From positions 5,904,179-5,968,178 of the forward strand of contig CM035359.1 of NCBI GenBank assembly GCA_020137815.1: DNA of 64,000 nucleotides, given 5' to 3'. The DNA is from Hormiphora californensis. Lineage: Eukaryota; Ctenophora; Tentaculata; Cydippida; Pleurobrachiidae. This document shows, in pieces, positions 52,791 through 64,000 of the stretch (positions are counted from its first letter, which is position 1; each line of letters begins with the position of its first letter). The notes beneath the pieces are model-generated. The model had not been told where the DNA came from. It searched no databases and was given only the letters and a program-made list of their open reading frames with translations. Both the position numbers and the translations under genes were made by a program.

Positions 52791-53985
52791 AGATTCTATG
52801 ACCTTCCAGTCGTGTCATATCGCGACCATGAATATTTAATGACTAATTAATGAATAATTAATGAACTGTGGCGATTTCGAAGTTCTCACACAGCTATTAC
52901 CGAGCGCAATGATGTAAGGAACCACTGTTCCAAACGGCAAGTCTCTACTATTTGTGGTTTAGGAGAACACTCAAAGATAAAAAAGCGTCCTCCTCCCCTC
53001 CCCCTCCTTACATTTTTGCATTTTGGGACCCCTCTGGCAAATTTTTACCTAACATCCGATCGTTCTGAAAATTTGCATGCCTCTTCTCCTATATGAGGGC
53101 CCTCAGAGTACAAAATTTCAGCTCTCTACTTCATCTGGAACATGCTTTTTTAAAGCATCAAAAACTCCGAAATCTGCAATGGTATATAGTAGCACTGGCA
53201 GGTTTTCATGCGCTTGTGTGTTATAGAAGTTTTGCGTGTGCTCTCTCTTTTGTTTTTTGAGTTAGAGGGTATTTCTAAGGTGGGGGCTCTGCCCCCACAC
53301 CCCCGTTTATGGTGGGGGCTGTGCCCCCACACCCCCCTTTTGGGCCCGGGGCACTTGCCAGTGCTATGATATAATAATAATAATTCAGAATTCTTCATTA
53401 TAGTGTAACTGTAATTGTAATTTACATAAAGTACATGTATAATATATTGCAATTTATATAAATAGTATTGAACTATAAATATAACGAAAGCTTTCGAAAT
53501 TCCACTCAATCCCTACACAGACACTACACAAATACTATCTCTCTGAAACTAAATGGAAGTGATCACTCTCAGTGTGGAGTGACACGTTTTTAACTAAAAC
53601 AAACTTAAAAGTCCTACTATCGAGTATCGACTAGAAATACTCGTATATTACCAGCCTTATCTAATATCTATTAATATAAATAATTATTCATTAGCAACAA
53701 GAGAACTATAAACAATTGGATATAACTGTCATGTTTGCATTTCATTGTCCATTTCTAGCTCTATAACAATCAGCCTTTCCAAGCTTGGCAATCGGCCAAT
53801 CGAATCGCCGCGCCATGGCCAGTATCAAAACCGCCAAACAGTACGTTACTAAGTTACCTTATAAGGTAACAAACTTAACCTCCAATCCATCGTTTTTTCA
53901 CATAACTTACTCTCCTTTTTAATCTTAATTTCTCAAATGTAATTCAGCGGGTGTAGCTATTGAATTAACACTCTCAATACATTGT
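52791..53985. other. intergenic region downstream of SLC6 gene
   Basis: I see no gene. 53279-53340 holds two hairpins of GTGGGGGCTGTGCCCCCAC type followed by GGGCCCGGGGC. The rest is AT-rich; the SLC6 3' UTR should begin at 53985 and run leftwards. No clear AATAAA is close to the stop. Confidence 0.5.
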
Positions 53986-56900
53986 TCACACAACGGAGGG
54001 AGACCCGGCAGCAGGGTGTTCCTGTTCGTAATGCGGTGTGTCAGCAATGGGCGACATCTCAAGTTCACTAGAATCCTCCTCGTACGGGTCGGTACACCAC
54101 AAACTGTGCAGCACGCCCAGTGGTATCATTGCAATGGGCCTGTAATTGGAAGAGACATGATAATAAAATTATGATCAGTCAGTTCCTGATAATAAGAATG
54201 AAAATACGGGGGTCGGGGATGGGGCCCCAGTTATATGGTTTTTGAATATTAAAAGTGGCATATTGGATGAAATTGACGGAGCTAGGGACTACATTTTGTA
54301 TGTTGTTGTTGTTGTTGTATGCGCCTCCGCTTCCAATCCTCTACTTGTGATTTTATCCCGTCCGACAGCCAGTTCCTCACGCCCGAGAAGGACGGAGCTC
54401 AGGTTCCAGAGTTTCCTCTTTCCCCCGGGAGAGTTTTCTTCCTCCGTCTTATGTCCATGGTTTTGGAGATAAGGGTGGAATCGTCTCCCATAACTATCTT
54501 AACAGGTCCCAAGAAGAGGACCGCACCAGCACTGTTTTCACATTGTGCCAGTCTCGGATATCTCCAGCGACCCTTGGTGAGTGGCATCTCAGCATTGATC
54601 GCTCTAGATGTGGCCTTGGCTAGGACAATTCGGACGCTCCATTGACTATGGCACCTTTGTAGATTTTGCGCTGCCAACCTCTGATTTGTAATCAGTACTC
54701 CATGTGGGTTCATGGAACATCACTTTTTGTTCGTGATGCAGATGCAGCGTCCGGCCGTTCATGGGGTAGTTAGGGCAGGTTCCTTCCCAATTAACGGAAC
54801 TCTGGCGTGTGAAATGTTTAGTGGGTTAGGTATCTATGTGCGTCACTCATAGAAATTTGTTTTGTAGCATGGGATAGTGGTTTGTTCTGTTTGTTGATCA
54901 GGTTTTTGTGGAGGCTTGTTTGTTGGTAGAAAAGGATGATGTTGGTTTGTTACCTTCATCGTTTGGGGGGTAATCGCCATTTGGGAATATCCTACGCTTC
55001 TCATGGACTTTTGAAGAAGCGTAGGTAGTAGCGAGGCTACTGGTTAGTGTAGTTTCTCCCTGTTGGGCTACGGAAACACCCCTTGAGTTTATCTCGACCT
55101 CGGCGTGGGAATTTTGCCGAGAGTCGGTGGTAGCTAACCAGTTATGACCTAGCTTGTTAGACCTTTTATACCTGTCCAGAGGCTAGGTGGACAGAAGGTA
55201 GAGGGAGGCCAGTTGAGATTAGACCTCCTCCAGCCTGGACTTTTGCTGGAGGACGGGTTTTGGCCGGTATTTAGCCATCTACTTTGGCCCAGTGCACAAG
55301 GCTGGGGAGATGGTGTAATACCGGCCGGGGGTATCTCTATTCAGAGAGAGATGAGTCATGAGCGGATTAGAGAAAGGAAGAGAGAAAAACACACCACCCA
55401 AGGAGGGCAGCTCTGTTTCCTTGGAGTGGTATGTGAGATGCTCCAGGCAGTTCAAGAGCTTCATGGTTTACCCCGGGGTATGCCGGGTCACCCCTGAAGA
55501 TTCCCTGTCTGGTCTGTAGGACACTATTGCTATCTAAAAAATAGACATTAGCCGCGGCCTGCATCTCAAGGGCGTGGGAAGGAATCTCACCCTCCACATT
55601 TTGTATAAACTTTGTTTTTTCGATGCACTTACGTGAAAAGTAGGAATATTCCCCCGATAAGGGCAGGGGTGGGAAGAAGGGAGTTCCTTGTCCAAGTTAG
55701 GATGGCATCAGTTCCGTTCGTTGTGTATTCGTACTCTTTCTAGTCAATGGAAAATGGTACAGGTCAGTCAAACTATAAACGATAATGTGTATAACTGAGC
55801 TGTAACTTAGTTAGAAGTTACTAAGTCTGTTTTACCAAGTCACAAGTGTGTACTTTGGTGACATGGACATATTTGCGAGATCGAAGTCTCCTGCGACTGA
55901 GATCGATTCCACACTTCTGCAGTTTCCACTTACCCCCACTCTGTCTTCAGGGCACCCTATGAACTGCTCGTAACTCCGGTTCTGCAGTTGGCTGTAAATG
56001 GAGAGACACGCAATGATAACCAGACAGACGGGTGAGATAACCAGCCAGCAGATCTGCCAGTACCATCCGATACGGTATCCTGTCGCCTCGTACACCTCAC
56101 TGGTGAATCTGGTAGGGGAAATTGGTTGAAACAACCAACAAATCCAACAACAAATCAGTATAATAACTGATGTTAATAACATACATAACAACATTTGCCA
56201 AGCTAGACTGCCATTCGCAAAAAAATAAAATAAAAAGGGGTTAAACAAATCAAAACAACATCTGTCTGGCGGTGCCCCGACAGTGCGTTCAGATGGGGTC
56301 GACGGCGCCAGACAGAACAACATTACTATACATCTACCTGTGAATCCCATAGAACCACATGATTGCAACTATCTCTCCCAGAGCAACCACCAAGAGAGGA
56401 ATGGAGACTGCCCATCCATCGATCAGGTTGATCATGTAGACTCCACCGCTAGTGGCAGTGGGCAGGGCCAGCAGAAACATAGTGAAACACACAAACGCTG
56501 CGGAGGGATCGGTGTGAGGGAAGGGAGGGGAGGTGTAAGGGGGAGGAATATTTTGGGAGAGGAGAGATTTGATGGGGAGGAACTAAATATAACTAAAAAT
56601 AACGTCCCCAGCTTGGTCCAGGAGTCAGCTGACCGAGCTGTGGACCAATCATGGTCATCTTACCATTAAAGACATGTTTCTTGACACGTCTCACAAAGGG
56701 CAGTTCCTCCCTCAGTTGATGCAGGAGACTCTCCATGAGACCAAAGAGACTGTCCACACCAAGGAGCAATAACATACTGAGAGATAAGCACGAAGTTACA
56801 CAACTGTAATACAGTCTGTAATACAGTCTGTATTATGTGAACTAATACTGAGATAAGAGATATGTAGGAAATGGTGGTAAGCGTTTGGGATTAAAGTATT

Positions 56901-59900
56901 TTTAGTACTGTTATAGTTATAGTACTGTAGTTAGTACTGTATGTGTCACCTGTAGAATAGAACGGCCCAAAGAGGTGAAATGTGCATGTTGGCGACAGCC
57001 TCCGCAATCGCTACAAACGCTAGTCCTGGCCCATTCTCCATCTAGTTAGGAATATTAGATGTATTAGGTTGTCCAGTAAAGATTTTCGTTTCGCTTTTAT
57101 GGGAAACTGTTTTTGAGATAGAGCAAAATGGACTTCACCACCGTTTTTCTTAAGCGATTTTGGATAGGAATATCATGCCTGATATCGGTATATGGCTGTT
57201 CTCGGTTCACACCAGGCTATTTTCTCTACCCCACTCTTGTTGCTGCTGTACGGGGTTACTTCGCGATTTTCAAGTTTTAGTACTAAAGCTGCTGTACTTC
57301 TTCAAAATGGTACCGGAGTGATGTTTTGTTGCATCAAGCTTGTTCATTGGACAATTACCTACTGTTCAAGATGTAATAAAACATCTTATCTTTAATTTGA
57401 CACTGAGCAATGGGCCTCCAAAAAAATTGGTAAAAATTAGAAACTTTCACTTCCGGGTCTCATCAGGATTGGCTTATAATAAAAAAAACTCTACAGTGAA
57501 AGATAGTTCTAAGTAAGTTCTAAGACATAGTAAAGCCAATTATTTGATTGGTTGACTTTTAAAGTGAATAATAGACGTTTTCGAACATGTACCCCAAAAC
57601 GGGCCAGTTTTTATGTGTGTTTGTCGCTTTTTATGTTACATTTACTGTTCTAGTGGTTACTAGCGAACGCGTAGAGACCCAAATCGCATATAAATTTCAT
57701 CCTCAGACGATTTGCTATCGATTAAGCACCATAGGAGCTAAAAAGACGTACCAGTTTTCTTCGGGCGGCGTTTAAAAAACTTAAGTAACCCCGAACAGCG
57801 GCAACAAGAGTGGGGTAGAGAAAATAGCCTGATGGAACCCCAGAATAGCCATATACCAATATCAGGCATGATATTCCGATCCAAAATCGCGTGAGAAAAA
57901 CGGTGGTGAAGTCCATTTTGTTCTATCTCAAACCATTTTCCCATAAAAGCTAAACGAAAATCTTTACTGGACAACCTAATATAAGTGGGGGCAAGGAGTT
58001 CACGGGGATGTAAGAGAGGTTGGCACAACGTGTTTCTATACTTTTGATGGAGCTAATATTTAAAAAGAGTTTCACTTTTGTAAATTTTGAACTCCAGAAC
58101 AAACTAATAACTAACTAATAACATAACAAATAATGACATTCCAGGTGTCATGTACCTTACTGATTTCAACATGCGTCATTGCCTGTCTGTAGCCGATAAT
58201 ACTGAATATCACAAAACCTCCCAGGATAGAGGTAGAGCAGTTGACCACCGTAATAATAATACTGACAGGAATATGTGTTAATTGAGTGTAAATAGTTGGA
58301 ATTAATTAGTTAGCTAATCATAATCCCCTCCCTAATCCCTGTAACACTTGTTATGTTCTAAGACTTCTAACCCTCCTCGCGAAATGGGGGTCGAGCTAGG
58401 CTTGATCTAACACTCTATGGTAGGGAGATGATATATTATTTGGGGAATACTGTATTTCCCAAATCTCTCTCATATCATCTCTCTCATATCATCTCCCTGT
58501 ATTTCCATGTATATATCAGCTCACATTGTACGATGTACAATGTACATAGCAGCTCACCTATCCCTGATAATGTTATCACAGTTCTTGGTGAAGGAAGCAA
58601 AGGAGACGATGGCTCCAAATCCAATACCCAGAGAGTAGAAGATCTGGGAGGCTGCCGCAGACCAGACACGCACATCTAGCAGCTGTTTGGGCTGCGCAGG
58701 GGAGGGGGAATTAGGGTAGAGACAAAATAGCTATACTATATAATAATATAATTTTATCTGACCATCTGTAGTTCAAATTTCACAACCTATTCCGTAATCA
58801 TAGCAACAATGATGTATTTTGTAACCATGGTAACTGCATGGTAACTGCATGGTAACTGCATGGTAACACAACTGTTACCTCAGGTGTAATAAAGTATATG
58901 ATACCGTCCTTGGCTCCCTCCAAAGTGACTCCACGGAACAACAAGATAATCAGAACCACGTAGGGGGCAGTTGCGGAGAAATATACCACCTGAAAGAGAA
59001 GGGGGGGTTGTTATAGTGAGATATGTTTTAAAAACGTCACAGATCAGAGAGCTATAATGAGGTGATTAAATTTAGGCAGATGTGACTTGAAAAACGGGAA
59101 TGACCCTCCAGTCTCCCCTCTCCTGACTTACTTTTCCCATAGTAGCGATATACCCCTCCCTGCAACCCCCATCCACCCCTAAATCTAATCCATCTCCCCA
59201 GCTGACTTACTTTTCCCGTAGTTACGATATACACAAACCCCTCCCTGCAACCCCCATCCACCCCTAATCCATGTCCCCAGCTAACTTACTTTTCCCATAG
59301 TAGCGATATACCCCTCCCTGCAACCCCATCCACCCCTAAATCTAATCCATGTCCCCAGCTGACTTACTTTTCCCGTTGTAGCGATACCCCGAGCAATACA
59401 AACGAAGATGGTCACCCATGCAATAACTAGACATATAACGAGAGTTGGGTTAAAAGTCCCAATATCCTCAATGTTGTCACTTATCCCAAGATGCTCATAA
59501 TACCTGTGAAAGAATACAGGATTAATTGGGTCATTTGTTTCTTGAGAAAATGGAGCAGCTTAAAATTGAATTAGTGAACTCGCAATCTCTCTCTCTCTAC
59601 AGGGTGTCCCATATATTCTGTGGGTCGGTTGGCGAGCTGTCACGCAAAAACGGTGATAGTTATTAGTTGTGTGAAAAGAAGCATTATCTTACCAGTAAAA
59701 CTGTGTCTTGTCTGTTTCACAGCAGGTGTGGTTTGTTGTACAGGGTGCAGCCCAGGGCAATGGATCGACAAATGACTCGAATAAGTATCTGCAGGGGGGG
59801 ATGGATGACAAATAATGAAATATCAAGTTAGTTCCGGGTGGATGGATTCCTGAATAAACTTATTAGGGATTATATCATTTGTGGTTTAAAGGATGACCTA

Positions 59901-61204
59901 TTAATGATTTTATTTAGGCTTCAGATCATTGATAGTAAATGATCCTAACATAATTACAGTCAAGCCTCGATTTACCGGACCTCGATTTACCTTCCCCCGA
60001 GGAGCCCGGTAAATCGAGGCTTGACAAAACCGTATTTTCCCAATTACCGTATAATCCACATAATGATAGAGTTGTAATAGAGCATACACAAGAAGCAGAC
60101 TGCCATGGTACACCATCCAACGCCAACCAAGGCCTTGTGAATGTGCTGATAGGAGGGAGAGATTAGCTGAGATGGAATCAATGAGCAGAGGAATGGTTAC
60201 TGCTCTTAGTGGAGAGAAATGTGGTACTCAAGTCTGACAAGGGCACCAAATCTAAAATAACATTGTTTACTGCAGACTAGATCTATACGATGTATAAGGT
60301 TGGGTTTACCTTCATAGAGCCAGTTACGCTCTTTTTAAAGTGATTTCCTATCGCCAACTCTAAACAAAAGAGTGGCAATCCCTCAACCAGCACCATCACG
60401 AGGTATGCAAAAACGAAGGCGCCTGAAATGAATGATAGTTTAGAATCAGACTGCCAAAACCAATAGAAAAAGATTCTTGATTTTGTTATTTGAACCAGCC
60501 AAACACAATATAATGGACACAATATAGACAGCTTACCTCCGCCGTATTTCTGTGCAAGATATGGGAAACGCCATATGTTGCCGATTCCAACTGCAAACCC
60601 GATGAGGGATAGAATGTACTGAAAATAGGGATAAATGTCTGGAAAAATATTTTATTGGGGTACTTGTTAGCACGCTCCGTCATGTGCGTACCTCGATTAC
60701 CAAACAGTATAAAACTGTTAACCAGATGGTAACCAATAGGTAACCTAATGGTAACCATGGTAACCATGGTAACAACAAGAATGTGTAGTACTGCACATGT
60801 ACCTCTGATTTGTTGTTCCATTGGTCCTGTTTATGTTCTGCTGTTTCCTTCTTTATAAAACTCGCCTTATTCCGCAATGTCGACAAACCACGCTGACCTC
60901 TCGAGGCTGAAAATGAGTAAAAACAAGTTACTTCTTGTTAAGTATATAGTTAACAAGTCACTCCCGAGTTTTCTGAAAAGGCTAGTGCAGTCATGATAAT
61001 AGCTGTACAATTACTTATAGCGGGAAATTTCACACCTTAGAATACCCTATACGCTACATGATCCAATATAATACTAATATAGTTGTATATTTGTTGGGAA
61101 ACACAATAATAATATAGCGGGTAATGTTATAGCGGGTAGTGTATTATAGCGAGAGTATAAATTGTACCGTGATCCCGAGCACGGGAAATAATATTCTGCA
61201 TCAT
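53986..61204 (-). CDS. SLC6-family sodium-coupled transporter (amino-acid type), 16 exons, 605 aa
   Basis: Minus-strand exons: 61168-61204, 60803-60906, 60537-60618, 60310-60422, 60048-60145, 59693-59788, 59368-59503, 58879-58989, 58558-58691, 58156-58261, 56950-57041, 56664-56776, 56338-56497, 55934-56108, 55633-55739, 53986-54139. All borders are GT/AG and phases agree through to the stop. Helix 1 is [20 protein letters not shown], the Na+/substrate site; Gly where amine transporters have Asp suggests an amino-acid substrate. Helix 2 has [14 protein letters not shown], then [12 protein letters not shown], a Cys- and N-glycan-bearing loop (CTTNHTCC), [19 protein letters not shown] (helix 6) and [21 protein letters not shown] count twelve helices. 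The EGLPL and DPLPW features recall the B0AT/SLC6A18-20 group. Exon 1 ([12 protein letters not shown]) is supported only by phase and splice sites. Confidence 0.9.
54140..55632. other. SLC6 last intron, with unidentified repeat-like sequence
   Basis: The 1.5-kb last intron has open frames on both strands (54319-54645 +, 54399-54713 -) and an internal near-repeat (GGTATTTAGCC / GGTGTAATACCGGCC, 55268 and 55312). It reads like a retroelement remnant, but I recognise no domain. Confidence 0.4.
57064..57979. mobile_element. mariner-like MITE, 916 bp, about 200-bp inverted ends
   Basis: TA-flanked. It begins TTAGGTTGTCCAGTAAAGAT and ends with the inverse ATCTTTACTGGACAACCTAA. The arms match (with some changes) over about 200 bp, including ATGGACTTCACCACCGTTTT and CCCCACTCTTGTTGC. 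TTAGGTTG is the usual start of mariner-family termini. No transposase. It is in intron 10 of the SLC6 gene. Confidence 0.9.
59127..59372. repeat. 78-bp tandem repeat duplicating an exon end and splice donor of the SLC6 gene
   Basis: GACTTACTTTTCCC plus GTAGCGATA, CCCTCCCTGCAACCCC, CATCCACCCC and TCCCCAGCT recurs at about 59127, 59202 and 59283, with the fourth, true copy at 59361, which is the 3' end of exon 7 and its donor. On the transcribed strand each copy offers GGGAAAAGTAAGT, so the intron begins with one authentic and three decoy donors. Confidence 0.85.
59957..60026. mobile_element. tiny pogo-like MITE remnant, about 70 bp
   Basis: It starts CAGTCAAGCCTCGATTTACC after TA and ends GGTAAATCGAGGCTTGAC, with the last few bases of the terminus lost. 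The mutations in the two ends match, so this was an own subfamily. It is in intron 5 of the SLC6 gene. Confidence 0.75.
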
Positions 61205-61308
61205 TTTCTATAGGCAATATCTCTATACTACTAGGGCCGTCCAGTATATGGACCGACAAACTAATGAGAGGTGTTAGGAGTACTCAGTATCACACAACAA
61301 GAGTGAGG

Positions 61309-61625
<317 letters not shown>

Positions 61626-62219
61626 GAGATAAAGGGGAGGTATTATAGGAGAGAGCATTATCTAGAAAGATCTAGATGCATAATGGGAGGGAGACACAGA
61701 ATTAACGGCGAATAATGTATTATAGAGAACAGACATACCCTCCACTTATCCTTTCCTATAGCCCCTAATTCCCATACACCGGCCACAGCTGCAATTATTG
61801 ATCGCAGATAATACTATGATTATAGAGATTCTATAATACAATTAATTTTATTACAGAATCTCTATTGCAGTACCGCAGAGACTTTTTAGCTAGGAAATCT
61901 TCAAATAACAGCTGAGCGATGAGGATTGAATTCCTAATTGGTTATGATACGGTACAAACCCTATAGCGATATAACATATATATTCAAATCTTAGATGGTA
62001 TTTTTACGGGATCAGGCTAAGAATTCTGTAGGCAAATACAGATAACACTCGATGCCGGGAGCTCAGCCAGGCGGGGATTATAATAGTTTGCACCCAACAC
62101 TTTCCGTTTTCACTCAGGAACTAGGATTCTGAGAGAATTGGTCGGGTACAAAATAGGACACTTATAGGACACACAGCTTGTAGAAATGCGATTCAGCGTT
62201 TAGTTTGGAGGAAACTTCA
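61626..62219. other. non-coding
   Basis: I see no gene. A hairpin-like pair AGAGATTCTATAATACAATT / TTACAGAATCTCT is at 61824-61865. Confidence 0.5.
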
Positions 62220-63513
62220 TATGGTCATGATCATAAAGTCGGGACATTTTTGAAATTTCAAAGTTCAAAAATATCGACCAAATTTTTTAAAACTAATAAT
62301 TATGGTACTTTTATTCATCCAAACAACTCAAAAATTTGGGAGCAGATAAAAATATGAACAAAGTACAATATTTGATAATAAAAAATACGATTACTCAACC
62401 GAAGTGGATCTCAGGACAACATTTGTAAATATTAAAATACAGAACCACAGTTACCACCATTTTAGTTTTAGTCCAACGGGTATTATAGATAATCGTCATG
62501 ACTAGCTTATTAGGGTTGGTTGAGTTGTTAATTACTCAACCTATGTGGATCTGGAGACCCTTGAACTTTGGGAAGCGAAAAAGGGTCTATAGAATTCTCA
62601 TAGACAAGTAATTCAGGGCTTATCTTTTTGGAAAATGTCTAAAGTTTCCATATTTGGCAAAGGTGGAAGAATAGGACGACTCAACCGGTGTGGATCACCG
62701 TTTTAAAACCTCACTTTGAAAACTTTTCAGCTAAAAATGGAATTTTAATCACTTGTATTGGTGGCAATGGCTACTAGACCTTTTTACAACTCAAATAGAA
62801 AACTCATTCCATGTGGATCAATTTTTTTCTGAGAAATTTCATTTTTGATCCACAATGGTTGAGTCAGAATATATTATTCCGCCCCACATTATGTTTTAAA
62901 ATTGGTATGTAGTTCCCAGATAGTACACACTGTTTTGATGCATAGATTTCCCATATGATCCACAAATATTGCCTAGAAGTTAGACTGCCAAGAATGGTTT
63001 ATTATATACTGACTTCGAGCAACGGTTACAAAAGTGGTGATCCACAAGAGTTGAGTCATTGCTTGATAAAAATTTGGATATAGTCTAATGTCGGATCGAT
63101 TTACGAAACTTTTGAGAGTAATCGGGACCCGAAACTTCGTCATAAACTTCCGGTTGAGTCGCATTTTATGAGAAAATTGAAAAAAATCCACATTGGTTGA
63201 GTATATTTCGTATATTTACCCATGCCAATCAATTTGTTACTATACCATCTATCATCCCACAAAGTTTCAAGGACGTACCATCAACCTAACTCGGTTGAGT
63301 ATGCTGATCCACACGTTTCTGATCCACATACTTTAAAGCCTTATAAAACAAAGCATAATTAAGCTTTAAAATTCTAGTTTTCACAATTTTTATCTAGTGA
63401 CAATTTTTGGTGGATCAGATTACTCAGCCAGGTGAAAAAACCAAATTTAAAACTCAAAATCCACATTTTTTTAAACATTGTAAAAGTGTCCCGACTTTAT
63501 GATCATGACCATA
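62220..63513. mobile_element. 1.3-kb TIR element with many GATCCACA..GGTTGAGT motifs
   Basis: The left end TATGGTCATGATCATAAAGT followed by CGGGACA is mirrored at 63487-63513. The interior is non-coding and AT-rich but has at least nine copies, in both orientations, of a two-part motif: GATCCACA, 2-3 bases, GGTTGAGT (or its complement). Clear ones are at 62393-62410, 62533-62551, 62679-62697, 62847-62865, 63039-63057 and 63187-63203; partial ones at 62802-62820, 63292-63325 and 63410-63430. The target duplication is unclear because the terminus itself is TA-rich. Confidence 0.75.
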
Positions 63514-63517
63514 TAAA

Positions 63518-64000
63518 CGTACACTCCTGGCTCACATAGCGGGGGGGGGGGGGGGTGGACTCACTATCATAAAGTCTAAGAATAGGTGCCCCCGTTGTGG
63601 CAAAGGCTGCCCTGGCAGCCGCCTGGCCTACAAAGCATTGTCGCGGAGGTGCTGATCTTGACCAGGGGGGCATACTAAATGTTTAGTATAGTGGTTAAAT
63701 AACACCATACTAATATATGGTCCATAGACGGGCATCACGTGAAACGTAACACCATATATGGGCATCACTTGACACACAACACCATATATGGGCATCACCT
63801 GATACACAACACCATATATGGGCATCACCTGACACACAACACCATATAATATGGGATGCTGCCTCTTGTCCAGGAATAAAATGGTTGTTTGGACGTGGTT
63901 CATTAGTTAAAGTTCAAAACTACTGGATCTCCTAAACTACTATATCTATACGACGCGAATTGAATATAAAAGTCCTATCAAGTATTACGTTGACCCTTTC
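63518..64000. repeat. poly-G and 30-bp minisatellite at the window end
   Basis: A G run at 63541-63555, then four copies of a 30-bp unit (ACCATATATGGGCATCACCT plus GACACACAAC) at about 63721-63840. Each unit contains the palindrome CCATATATGG. The 91-codon open frame over it on the minus strand is an artefact of the 30-bp period. No gene. Confidence 0.85.

Noticed and set aside
54319-54713. Genes in the last SLC6 intron
   Set aside because: Overlapping frames on both strands without domain, splice or start support.
63628-63903. 91-codon protein with GVVCQVMPIY repeats
   Set aside because: It is a translation of a 30-bp tandem repeat.

Overview
This is nuclear DNA from an animal, most likely a marine invertebrate with a small, intron-rich, repeat-laden genome. 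Five host genes have GT-AG introns whose phases I could follow base by base. The DRG1 gene is almost residue for residue the animal protein. The mobile elements (Penelope-like, CR1/L2-like LINEs, mariner, pogo and piggyBac relatives) are those of invertebrates. A small secreted protein of a type I associate with sponges and cnidarians points the same way. I cannot name the species.

Layout: 1-7 kb is repeats: a 1.4-kb foldback transposon with a clear 9-bp target duplication inside a dead LINE, then 2.5 kb of purine-rich satellite. 7.8-10.5 kb holds a dead Penelope-like element and the RNase H end of another LINE. 11.8-13.8 kb holds nested transposons. 14.5-17.1 kb holds two adjacent mitochondrial-type thioredoxin genes, one lacking a catalytic cysteine. 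17.4-26.2 kb is a seven-exon carbohydrate sulfotransferase gene with a complete small secreted-protein gene nested in intron 1. 27.0-29.2 kb is an SLC38-like amino-acid transporter with one 2-bp frameshift. It converges on DRG1 (30.1-34.8 kb, minus strand, ten exons, exactly 367 codons before the stop). 35.6-38 kb holds small inverted-repeat elements and a 24-bp minisatellite. 38.9-47.6 kb is two LINEs head to tail on the minus strand. 48.9-52.8 kb is a transposon palindrome carrying younger insertions, then a 163-bp satellite. 54.0-61.2 kb is a 16-exon SLC6 transporter gene (minus strand, 605 aa). The last 3 kb holds a non-coding inverted-repeat element with a recurring two-part motif.

The most unusual object is the upstream LINE (42.7-47.6 kb). 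Its ORF1 encodes an AlkB-like Fe(II)/2-oxoglutarate dioxygenase joined by a poly-proline linker to an SGNH esterase; both keep all catalytic motif residues, but one frameshift lies inside the AlkB part. Its ORF2 (endonuclease plus reverse transcriptase), like that of the intact neighbouring LINE, starts with a hydrophobic membrane-type leader of about 150 residues ending in NPGP just before the endonuclease.

The host genes are unrelated housekeeping and transport genes and form no pathway. The transposons, however, give a readable relative order: three copies of one DNA transposon, one of them interrupted by a piggyBac-type element exactly at TTAA with two empty-site paralogues in the same window.
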